Shown: piece after piece, positions 1-4,930 of the stretch
Position numbering within the stretch: the stretch's first letter is position 1
Layout: the number at the start of each line of letters is the position of its first letter
From: Candidatus Bathyarchaeota archaeon
GTDB taxonomy: Archaea; Thermoproteota; Bathyarchaeia; Bathyarchaeales; Bathycorpusculaceae
Reading direction: 5' to 3'
Assembly (NCBI GenBank): GCA_003601875.1
Contig: PIYF01000025.1
Span: 1 to 8,643 of the forward strand
DNA: 8,643 nucleotides
Notes under the pieces: generated by a model
Databases searched by the model: none
Told to the model about the DNA's origin: nothing
What the model saw: only the letters and a program-made list of their open reading frames with translations
Translations under genes and position numbers: made by a program

Positions 1-452
1 TTGAAGCAGACAAGCTTGCAACAGCACATACATTGGATGATGAAGCCCAAACAATATTGCTTAACATTCTCCACGGGGACATCCTTCGGATAATAAGGGA
101 AAAACCAAAAACAGATAAAAAACATCCAAAACTTGTGCAGAGAATAAAGCCATTCTGCGAAATTCCAGAAAAAGAAGTTGCCCTTTACGCTTACGTGAAA
201 AAACTGAAATTTCAAGATAAACCATGTCCATATTCTGCAGAAGCATTAAGAAACGATATAAGATTCTTCCTTAATAGAATGGAAGAAAAACACTCTGGAA
301 TGAAATTCACAATTTTAAAAGCAGCTGAAAAAGTTAGGAGAAACTTGAAAGAACCATTCGAAAAAGAAGTCTTAAAAGAATGTTTAAAATGCGGAGAACC
401 GACAACGCAGAGAATTTGCAAGGCTTGCCAAATGCTTCAAGAACTAAAATAA
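1..452 (+). CDS. tRNA 2-thiolation protein, TtuA/NcsA/Ctu1 family (partial, 5' end outside window)
   Basis: PP-loop ATPase that adenylates and thiolates a tRNA uridine (position 54 in TtuA, wobble U34 in Ncs6/Ctu1), taking sulfur from a ubiquitin-like carrier. The frame is open to the left edge, so the N-terminal half is missing; 149 residues are visible. The visible part begins in the conserved PP-loop block ATAHTLDDEAQTILLN (residues 7-21). It continues with RIKPFCEIPEKEVALYAYV (48-65) and KPCPYS (73-78), whose Cys is a likely cluster or catalytic ligand. It ends with a zinc finger, CLKCG and CKAC (Cys127, 130, 139, 142), as is typical of the family's C-terminus. A TTG at 33 is an internal codon, not the start, because conserved family sequence lies upstream of it. 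The family is secure. The choice between TtuA and Ncs6 specificity cannot be made from this fragment. Confidence 0.9.
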   Translation, partial: EADKLATAHTLDDEAQTILLNILHGDILRIIREKPKTDKKHPKLVQRIKPFCEIPEKEVALYAYVKKLKFQDKPCPYSAEALRNDIRFFLNRMEEKHSGMKFTILKAAEKVRRNLKEPFEKEVLKECLKCGEPTTQRICKACQMLQELK

Positions 453-470
453 ATTAACCGAAAGGTTAAT
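453..470 (+). promoter_or_regulatory. Perfect 7-bp inverted repeat with GAAA loop, between ttuA-like gene and cbiM
   Basis: ATTAACC (453-459) and GGTTAAT (464-470) form a perfect stem around GAAA, starting directly after the TAA stop of the thiolase gene. Its right arm overlaps the TATA-like TTAATATT at 466-473. It could be an RNA hairpin at the 3' end of the upstream transcript (GAAA is a GNRA loop) or a DNA operator covering the cbiM promoter. The inverted repeat is seen; either role is inferred. No U-tract follows, which argues against a classical intrinsic terminator. Confidence 0.4.
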
Positions 471-473
471 ATT
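459..473 (+). promoter_or_regulatory. Probable BRE/TATA promoter of cbiMQO
   Basis: A purine-rich BRE-like CGAAAGG precedes TTAATATT (466-473). The usual archaeal spacing of about 26 nt puts the transcript start near 495-498, only a few bases before the cbiM ATG at 501. No Shine-Dalgarno sequence lies just before that ATG, so cbiM is probably translated from a nearly leaderless mRNA. Inferred from spacing and composition only. Confidence 0.4.
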
Positions 474-500
474 GAAGGATAAAGCTTTCCCACGGTTTGT

Positions 501-1154
501 ATGCATATACATATTCCAGATGGTTTTCTTCCAATATGGCTTTGGGTTCTAGGTTATATGCTTATGATGCTCTTTATTTACATTGCATTAACAAAGATAA
601 ATGAAGATAATCCTAAAAAAATTGTTTGGGCGTCAGCTATAGCGGCAATGATGCTTGTGGCAATGTCTATTCCTTTAGGGATACCATATCATTTGAACTT
701 AACAGTTTTAGCTGGAATAATCTTAGGACCATGGTGGTCTCTACTGGCATGTTTTGTTGTGAATGGAGTTTTAGCTTCATTTGGACATGGAGGAATAACA
801 ATAGTTGGATTAAACACTCTTATAACATGGTTTGAAGCTTTAACCGGTTTATATCTTTACAAAAATTTGAGAAAAATGTTAGAGAAGGCATCCATAACTG
901 TTGGAATTTCCACGTGGACATCGTTAACCCTTTCAGCACTTCTTGTAATAGGGTTAGTTGCTGTTTCCGGAGTGAATCCAGCCTTAGCAATGCACCATGA
1001 AACCTCAACAGGTCAAATATCCATAACAACGTTTGCTTTCCTTACACTTTTCTTCGCTTTACCTGGAGCCGCCGTTGAAGGTGTAATCACAGCTTTAATT
1101 TTAGCATATATAAAAAGGGTTAGACCAACACTTTTTGAGGAGGAGGGATTGTGA
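501..1154 (+). CDS. cbiM: Cobalt/nickel ECF transporter, substrate-binding membrane component CbiM
   Basis: S-component (substrate-specific membrane subunit) of an energy-coupling-factor importer for Co2+ or Ni2+, 217 residues. The N-terminus MHIHIPDGFLP carries the family's metal-site signature. In structurally studied CbiM/NikM proteins the N-terminal amine, His2 and a later His bind the metal; His64 in IPYHLNLTVLAG fits the later ligand. Further family motifs are the glycine-rich FGHGGITIVGLNTL (residues about 94-107) and repeated hydrophobic helices throughout. The ATG at 501 is fixed by the conserved extreme N-terminus. An extra His-Ile pair precedes the usual H-I-P-D-G, which is unusual. 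It is the first gene of an operon with cbiQ, which starts at the base after its stop, and cbiO. No separate or fused CbiN is seen. Cobalt versus nickel cannot be decided from sequence. The family call is firm. Confidence 0.93.
   Translation: MHIHIPDGFLPIWLWVLGYMLMMLFIYIALTKINEDNPKKIVWASAIAAMMLVAMSIPLGIPYHLNLTVLAGIILGPWWSLLACFVVNGVLASFGHGGITIVGLNTLITWFEALTGLYLYKNLRKMLEKASITVGISTWTSLTLSALLVIGLVAVSGVNPALAMHHETSTGQISITTFAFLTLFFALPGAAVEGVITALILAYIKRVRPTLFEEEGL
1137..1147 (+). promoter_or_regulatory. Strong ribosome binding site for cbiQ inside the cbiM 3' end
   Basis: GAGGAGGAGGG lies within the last codons of cbiM (it encodes its Glu-Glu-Glu-Gly end) and sits 7 bp before the GTG at 1155. It supports the GTG start of cbiQ, which follows the cbiM TGA with no gap. 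Confidence 0.75.
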
Positions 1155-1889
1155 GTGGGCACCATTTACCTTGTCGACTATTATGCTAATAACTTAAAAA
1201 GTCATATGCATGAGGCTTCTGTTACAATGAAGCTTCTAACAACAGCTATCGCCATTCTCTTAATAATAACGACGCATTCCGTCACATTGCTAATCATAGA
1301 TTTTGCGTTAACTTTAATATTCATAGGTTTTTCAAACCTTCCAGTTCTGAGAATTCTCCGCTGGAGTCTTTATCCAGCTTTCTTTGCAAGTTTTTTCGCC
1401 ATAAGTCAGCTTCCATATTCCCTAATCACTCCTTTAATAACAATTTTTAGGGCTGTTGATGCAGCATTAGTGATGCTTCTGCTTATAAACACAACGCCTT
1501 ACCCCCAAATTTTCTTCATGTTAAGCAAGATTTCAAGAACCCTTGGGAATATTGCTTTCTTAACTTATCGCTTCTTTTTCATATTCATAGAGCAAGCTGA
1601 AAAAAGGTTTACAACCCTAAAGGTTAGAGGTGGATTAGCTGGCGGCTTAACACGAACTATCAAAAATATTTCTCATTTTATAGGCTCCCTTTTCCTAGTT
1701 TTTGTAGATATCAGCGAAGAAACATATTATGCAATGAAAACCCGTGGTTACAGCGGAATAATCTCATGTCGTCCAGGACCATGGATGAAAATTAACAGTC
1801 ACGATTGGATGCCATTCACTTTACTTACATTTTTAACCCTCATAATAATTGTTTATTGGCTATTCGGATTTTCAGGAGGGTTAATATGA
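1155..1889 (+). CDS. cbiQ: ECF transporter transmembrane coupling protein CbiQ (EcfT)
   Basis: T-component of the cobalt/nickel ECF transporter, 244 residues. It joins the CbiM substrate subunit to the CbiO ATPase in the cytoplasmic membrane. Hydrophobic segments fall at roughly residues 27-60, 72-115, 133-147, 172-186 and 218-238. The two cytosolic coupling motifs, Ala-Arg-Gly-like in the family, appear as V-R-G at 157-159 (LKVRGG) and T-R-G at 196-198 (MKTRGYSG). Both keep the Arg-Gly that contacts the ATPase. The start is GTG, chosen because it lies 7 bp after a strong GGAGG-type site and directly abuts the cbiM stop. The 3' end overlaps the cbiO start by ATGA, so translation is probably coupled. 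Length is normal for the family. Confidence 0.92.
   Translation: MGTIYLVDYYANNLKSHMHEASVTMKLLTTAIAILLIITTHSVTLLIIDFALTLIFIGFSNLPVLRILRWSLYPAFFASFFAISQLPYSLITPLITIFRAVDAALVMLLLINTTPYPQIFFMLSKISRTLGNIAFLTYRFFFIFIEQAEKRFTTLKVRGGLAGGLTRTIKNISHFIGSLFLVFVDISEETYYAMKTRGYSGIISCRPGPWMKINSHDWMPFTLLTFLTLIIIVYWLFGFSGGLI
1874..1880 (+). promoter_or_regulatory. Ribosome binding site that fixes the cbiO start
   Basis: AGGAGGG ends 5 bp before the ATG at 1886, inside the last codons of cbiQ. It supports the short cbiO start over an in-frame ATG at 1805 that would add 27 residues lying wholly within cbiQ. Confidence 0.75.
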
Positions 1890-2734
1890 GCGAAATTGTT
1901 AAGGTGAACTGCATAAAACATCAGTATCCAGACACTACAGAAGTGCAGATATGCGGCCTTTCAATGACAATTTACAGTGGAGAAAGAGTTGCAATACTCG
2001 GACCAAACGGTTCTGGAAAAACAACAATGCTGCTGCACATAGTTGGAATATTGCGTCCAACTGAAGGAGAAGTTCTTGTTTTCGGTGAACCACCATCTAA
2101 AACTTCTTTACATGGAAAGGTGGCAATGGTTTTTCAGAATGTTGATGAACAAATAATAGGACCAACAGTTTGGGATGACATAGCTTTCTCTCCAATAAAT
2201 TATGGACATTCACCAGAAGAAGTTAAAAAAATGGTTGACAACATTTTGGAGGAGATGAATTTAAAGCATCTTCAAAACAAGGTTCCACATTACCTCAGCG
2301 GAGGAGAGAAAAAGAAGGTTGCAATTGCAGGAGCAGTTGTCACCCATCCTAAACTTTTAATTCTAGATGAAGCTTTAACAGGGCTTGACCCTAAAGCGAA
2401 GATGGAAACAATAGCTTTCCTAAATAAGCTTAATAAGGAGAAGGGAATGGCCCTCATTATCACAACTCATGAAGTGGACATCTTACCGCTGATAGCGGAC
2501 ACAGTTTATGTTATAGCTGAAAGAAACATAATTTATAAAGGAACACCCCTAGACCTTTTCCAACATCCAGAAATATTTGAGAAAGCAAATCTTCACCCAC
2601 CACCAGTCATAACAATCCTGAACAAACTTAAACTTGAAGGGGTGCCTGTTGAAATAAAAAAGACGATTGAAGAAACAGAAGAAGAACTTTTAAAGGTATT
2701 TTTAAGGAAAAAGTCTGAAGCAAAACAGAATTAA
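1886..2734 (+). CDS. cbiO: ECF transporter ATP-binding protein CbiO
   Basis: ABC-type ATPase powering Co2+/Ni2+ uptake with CbiM and CbiQ, 282 residues, on the cytoplasmic face. Motifs in order: Walker A GPNGSGKT (39-46), Q-loop around Gln84 in VFQNVDEQI, signature LSGGE (137-141), Walker B LLILDE (157-162) with catalytic Glu162, D-loop GLDP (166-169) and switch His195 in TTHEVD. TVWDDIAFSPINYG (94-107) matches the EcfA/CbiO region that follows the Q-loop. Family members usually have Pro after the Walker B Glu (DEPTAGLDP); here it is DEALTGLDP, a mild variation that leaves the catalytic residues intact. The chosen ATG overlaps the cbiQ TGA as ATGA. The C-terminal 60 residues are a family-typical extension ending in a charged tail. 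The stop overlaps that of the convergent gene on the other strand. Confidence 0.93.
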   Translation: MSEIVKVNCIKHQYPDTTEVQICGLSMTIYSGERVAILGPNGSGKTTMLLHIVGILRPTEGEVLVFGEPPSKTSLHGKVAMVFQNVDEQIIGPTVWDDIAFSPINYGHSPEEVKKMVDNILEEMNLKHLQNKVPHYLSGGEKKKVAIAGAVVTHPKLLILDEALTGLDPKAKMETIAFLNKLNKEKGMALIITTHEVDILPLIADTVYVIAERNIIYKGTPLDLFQHPEIFEKANLHPPPVITILNKLKLEGVPVEIKKTIEETEEELLKVFLRKKSEAKQN

Positions 2735-2943
2735 TGACTCTGCCTTTTTTCTTCCGCCCTTTTCATTTTTAAAAACTTTAGAATCGTTAAAGCTTCATTA
2801 ACATTATCGGCGTAAGCTAATTTTTCAGCCTTATTAACGGTGATTCTAACTCCACAATAGGGGCAAATCTTTGTTTTTTGATTTGTTTCAGCTATTAGAA
2901 ATCCTTTACATTTTGGACATTTAATAACGACGTAAGATTGCAT
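2731..2943 (-). CDS. Small zinc-ribbon protein, DUF1922-like
   Basis: A 70-residue protein with two metal-binding knuckles, CPKC (Cys9, Cys12) and CPYCG (Cys27, Cys30), expected to hold one zinc. The layout of a short beta start, knuckle, KTKICPYCG, VRITVNKAEKLAYADNVNEA and a final helix resembles archaeal DUF1922 proteins such as the small Methanothermobacter member. Their biochemical role is not known to me. The ATG at 2943 is preferred: GAGG lies 4 nt before it, and family members begin a few residues before the first Cys. An upstream in-frame ATG at 2973 would give 80 residues but has no ribosome site. The tail KMKRAEEKRQSH is highly charged. The stop overlaps the cbiO stop (shared TTAA), and the gene is divergent from the nuclease-like gene at 3010. 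Confidence 0.7.
   Translation of the reverse strand: MQSYVVIKCPKCKGFLIAETNQKTKICPYCGVRITVNKAEKLAYADNVNEALTILKFLKMKRAEEKRQSH
2745..2770 (+). terminator. T-rich tracts, candidate archaeal terminator for cbiMQO
   Basis: T6 (2745-2750), T4 (2760-2763) and T5 (2766-2770) begin 11 bp after the cbiO stop. Archaeal RNA polymerase commonly terminates at U-rich runs without a hairpin. The tracts are also the antisense of the Lys/Arg/Glu-rich tail of the gene on the - strand, so the composition may simply reflect that coding. Termination is inferred. Confidence 0.4.
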
Positions 2944-2971
2944 GTTCCTCACGTATCCGAAAACCTTTTCC

Positions 2972-2988
2972 ATAAATTAGTAAATAAC
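2972..2988. promoter_or_regulatory. AT-rich divergent promoter between the DUF1922-like and nuclease-like genes
   Basis: The segment ATAAATTAGTAAATAA (2972-2987) contains TATA-like sequence on both strands. Standard spacing of about 26 nt would place starts near 2954-2958 leftward and near 3005 rightward, each just before the preferred starts at 2943 (-) and 3010 (+). This spacing supports those shorter starts on both sides. Inferred only. Confidence 0.35.
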
Positions 2989-3009
2989 GTTAATGCAAGA
3001 GGAATTAGG

Positions 3010-3360
3010 GTGGGAGAACAGAAAAAAGCAGACCTACTTCAACAAGCAATATACTATTTTAGGAAAAAGGGCTACAAAGTGGAAAGGGAGAAAACATCTA
3101 TCGAAGGATACAGTGGAATCTTAAGAAAGTTTGATCTAATAGTCAAAAAGGGAAGATTAACGCAAGGAGTTTGGATAAAAGATTGGAAAAGAACCATAGG
3201 TGTAAACGTCGTTATAAATTTGGATAAAGCCTCAGAAGACGCTGGCTTATCAAACCCCATTTTAATTGGCGGAAAATTCAGCGATCACGCAAAATCTTAT
3301 GCAAATAGAAGAAAGATAACATTACTGACGAAGAGGCAAATAATCATTGGTTTACGCTAA
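3010..3360 (+). CDS. Mrr/PD-(D/E)xK restriction-endonuclease-like protein, catalytic Glu position altered
   Basis: A 116-residue single-domain protein with the order of a Mrr-type restriction-endonuclease fold. It has an N-terminal helix (KKADLLQQAIYYFRKKGYKV), a strand with Asp42 (KFDLIV), a strand with Lys57 (GVWIKDWKR), a helix, and the closing ILIGGKFSDHAKSYANRR / ITLLTKRQI region typical of Mrr_cat-like domains. In active members the motif is D...(E/Q)xK; here the x-K pair is preceded by Trp55, so the acidic or Gln residue is missing. DNA or RNA binding without cleavage, or use of a different acidic residue, is possible. GTG at 3010 is preferred because AGAGGA lies 6 bp upstream. An in-frame ATG at 2938 would extend it by 24 residues into the opposing gene. 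The fold call is moderately firm and the function is unknown. Confidence 0.6.
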   Translation: MGEQKKADLLQQAIYYFRKKGYKVEREKTSIEGYSGILRKFDLIVKKGRLTQGVWIKDWKRTIGVNVVINLDKASEDAGLSNPILIGGKFSDHAKSYANRRKITLLTKRQIIIGLR

Positions 3361-3361
3361 A

Positions 3362-3952
3362 TTAAATTTTCAAAAATTCCTCAAGTAAACCTTCCTTTTC
3401 AAGTTTACCTAACCAGTCAACAATGCCCACACAGCACTTTTTAGATCCATTAAGAATTAATAAAATATTCTCAACAACTTCTTCTACACTTTTACCCGTC
3501 ACATCTAACTCACAAACCTTCCCTTTTCCATACATGTTTAAAGCTTCAACTAAACAAACATCAAGAATTTCAGCAGCAAGATTTTCCCAAAGTTTTTGAC
3601 CTGAAAAACCACATTTCTTCATGAAATTCCGCAGTTCAATTGGGTCACGTCTCAAAACAAAAGTGTACATAACAAAATTTTTTGGAATAACACTGGCTGC
3701 ATAATGCCCATCCACAATCACATCTTCCTCACACTTCTCTATCATTTTAACGATTCTTTTCCGCATAAGGTTCTCATCAACAATCAGTGAACCACGTTTT
3801 TTATCCTTCTCTAAAATTAATCCCTCGTTTAAAGCAAGCTCCGTCAAATTTATATAAAAAGCCTTAAGCTTAACAGAAAGCATTTTAGCAACAGAAGTTT
3901 TCCCAACGCAAGGAGTCCCAGTTATAAGAATGACTCTTTTAACCCTAAACAC
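3362..3952 (-). CDS. Fap7/AK6-type adenylate kinase, small-subunit biogenesis ATPase
   Basis: P-loop nucleotidase of the Fap7/hCINAP (AK6) family, 196 residues. In eukaryotes and archaea the family acts in late 40S/30S maturation with Rps14/S11 and also has adenylate kinase activity. Visible motifs are Walker A GTPCVGKTS (12-20), the Walker B-like VIVDGHYA (78-84), RRDP (101-104, lid region) and KLWENLAAEILDVCLVEA (120-137), all in family order. The C-terminal tail IVDWLGKLEKEGLLEEFL is also family-like. The start is GTG at 3952; no other start codon lies upstream of the P-loop strand, and GAGG sits immediately before it. A TATA-like box at about 3978-3988 would make the mRNA nearly leaderless. 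It converges on the nuclease-like gene (one base between stops) and diverges from the RNase P RNA gene. Confidence 0.85.
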   Translation of the reverse strand: MFRVKRVILITGTPCVGKTSVAKMLSVKLKAFYINLTELALNEGLILEKDKKRGSLIVDENLMRKRIVKMIEKCEEDVIVDGHYAASVIPKNFVMYTFVLRRDPIELRNFMKKCGFSGQKLWENLAAEILDVCLVEALNMYGKGKVCELDVTGKSVEEVVENILLILNGSKKCCVGIVDWLGKLEKEGLLEEFLKI

Positions 3953-3977
3953 CTCAAAGCTAATAAAGGGGAAGTTA

Positions 3978-3988
3978 AAGATAAAACT
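3978..3988 (-). promoter_or_regulatory. TATA-like promoter of the fap7-type gene
   Basis: Read on the - strand this is GTTTTATCTTT. A start about 26 nt downstream falls near 3958, a few bases before the GTG at 3952. Inferred from spacing and composition. Confidence 0.35.
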
Positions 3989-3995
3989 TAATCAA

Positions 3996-4006
3996 AATTT
4001 TTATTG
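3996..4006 (+). promoter_or_regulatory. TATA-like promoter of the RNase P RNA gene
   Basis: An AT-rich box ATTTTTATT (about 3997-4005) is centred some 27 bp before the first paired base of P1 (4030), the expected distance for an archaeal TATA element driving a stable RNA. It lies about 20 bp from the TATA-like box of the divergent gene. Inferred. Confidence 0.45.
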
Positions 4007-4029
4007 GATTAATTAACCATTAAACTAGT

Positions 4030-4344
4030 TGGGCTGGCGAGTTGGCGGGTGGCTTTCGAGCCTTCCAAAAGGCTTGAGGAAACTCCGCCCCACAAGTAGC
4101 CTGCAACACCCGTAAGGGTGTAAGGCGAGAGCCTTGGCTCCGGAGCAGAAACGAAACGTCCATCCAGCAGATGCCAATGACGCATGCTAAGTTGTTGAGA
4201 AGCTGGATGGAAACGGTGAAACGGCCGTCCTGCAGGTGGAAAGGGCGAAAAGACGCTGATGAAACGCTACTTGAAGCGTGGGTAGCCCGATTAGCTGGAT
4301 GCCACCTAAAACAGAAGGCGGGTTACAGCCAACACGCCAGCCCA
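4030..4344 (+). ncRNA. rnpB: RNase P RNA, archaeal type
   Basis: Catalytic RNA of RNase P, which removes 5' leaders from pre-tRNA. P1 is a perfect 10-bp helix (4030-4039 with 4335-4344). P2 pairs GTTGGC (4041-4046) with GCCAAC (4328-4333). P3 is a hairpin at 4057-4064/4069-4076. The conserved block GAGGAAACTCCGCCC (4076-4090) and its partner ACAGAAGGCGGGTTACAG (4311-4328) form P4 with the universal bulged U (4084). A GTAA-capped hairpin lies at 4106-4121, a 10-bp P12 stem at 4159-4168/4202-4211, and a small hairpin at 4264-4268/4275-4279. The conserved CAGAAACGAAACG segment is at 4145-4157. The region is visibly richer in G+C than the flanks, as expected for a stable RNA in an AT-rich genome. 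Length fits archaeal type A. Ends are set by P1; mature termini could differ by a few bases. Confidence 0.95.
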
Positions 4345-4354
4345 CTAATGATGT

Positions 4355-4912
4355 TTAGAAGATTTGTTTTGCTGTTTCTTTGTAAATTTTAAAATCGTGC
4401 ATCGTGAAAAGGACGAAAACTACTTTCTCAAGTTTATCTTCTTTCTCCAAGAATTGTTTCACTGTTTTTAGAGCTATTTTACTTGCTTTTTCGATTGGAT
4501 ATCCGTATGCTCCAGTGCTTATGGATGGGAATGCTATTGTTTTTAACCCTTTGGAAACGGCTAGTTTAAGTGAGTTATAATATGCTTCAGCTAGGAGTTC
4601 TGGTTCTCTATGGTTTCCTCCACGCCAGATGGGACCCACTGTGTGAATTACATATTTAGCTTTTAAATTTCCTCCTGAAGTTATAACAGCTTTTCCCGTT
4701 GGTAAACCATTTGGCCATTCTGTTTCCCTAATTTTTTTACATTCTTCAAGAATTTTCGGTCCGCCTTTACGGTGTATTGCTCCGTCTACTCCTCCACCTC
4801 CCATGAGTGTTGGGTTTGCAGCGTTCACTACGGCGTCTGTTTCTTGCTCTGTAATGTCCCCCTTAACCAGTTGTATAACTGTTTTGCCAACATGAAATTT
4901 TTCCACAGTCAT
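4355..4912 (-). CDS. Macrodomain protein (ADP-ribose binding; probable O-acetyl-ADP-ribose deacetylase type)
   Basis: Single macrodomain of about 185 residues. The family binds ADP-ribose and often removes it from protein or hydrolyses O-acetyl-ADP-ribose. Motifs, numbered from the upstream ATG: KGDIT (20-24), VVNAAN (31-36), GGGGVDGAIH (41-50), VIHTVGP (91-97) and SISTGAYGYP (133-142). The NAAN Asn and the GGGGVDGAI loop are the residues linked to catalysis in MacroD/YmdB-type enzymes, so hydrolase activity is plausible. ATG 4912 is preferred because GGAAGG lies 9 nt upstream; ATG 4921 would give three more residues but directly abuts that site. It is last in an operon, 9 bp after the aminotransferase stop (18 bp to the preferred ATG). 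The 3' end is 10 bp from the convergent RNase P RNA. Substrate unknown. Confidence 0.9.
   Translation of the reverse strand: MTVEKFHVGKTVIQLVKGDITEQETDAVVNAANPTLMGGGGVDGAIHRKGGPKILEECKKIRETEWPNGLPTGKAVITSGGNLKAKYVIHTVGPIWRGGNHREPELLAEAYYNSLKLAVSKGLKTIAFPSISTGAYGYPIEKASKIALKTVKQFLEKEDKLEKVVFVLFTMHDFKIYKETAKQIF
4363..4390 (+). terminator. T-rich tract, candidate terminator of RNase P RNA
   Basis: Starting 19 bp after P1, the + strand carries TTTG-TTTT, TTTCTTT and a final TTTT run without a preceding hairpin of its own, consistent with U-tract termination in archaea. It lies inside the last codons of the convergent macrodomain gene. Termination here is inferred. Confidence 0.4.
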
Positions 4913-4930
4913 ATTGTTCATCCTTCCAAA

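Noticed and set aside
1805..1885. N-terminal extension of cbiO by 27 residues from an upstream ATG
   Set aside because: The extra residues lie inside cbiQ, are not ABC-ATPase-like, and the ATG at 1886 has an AGGAGGG site 5 bp upstream.
2938..3009. N-terminal extension of the nuclease-like protein from ATG 2938
   Set aside because: It would overlap the divergent zinc-protein gene and remove any room for promoters. The GTG at 3010 has a ribosome site and begins at the first predicted helix.
3380..3412. Near-repeat CAAGTAAACCT / CAAGTTTACCT
   Set aside because: Both copies sit in the coding tail of the Fap7-type gene and encode a Leu/Glu/Lys-rich helix repeat. Chance codon repetition is enough to explain them.
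4171..4392. Open reading frame of 73 codons on the + strand
   Set aside because: It lies across the P12 and 3' half of the RNase P RNA gene and runs into the antisense of the macrodomain gene. Its translation has no recognisable domain, so it is a chance frame in structured RNA.
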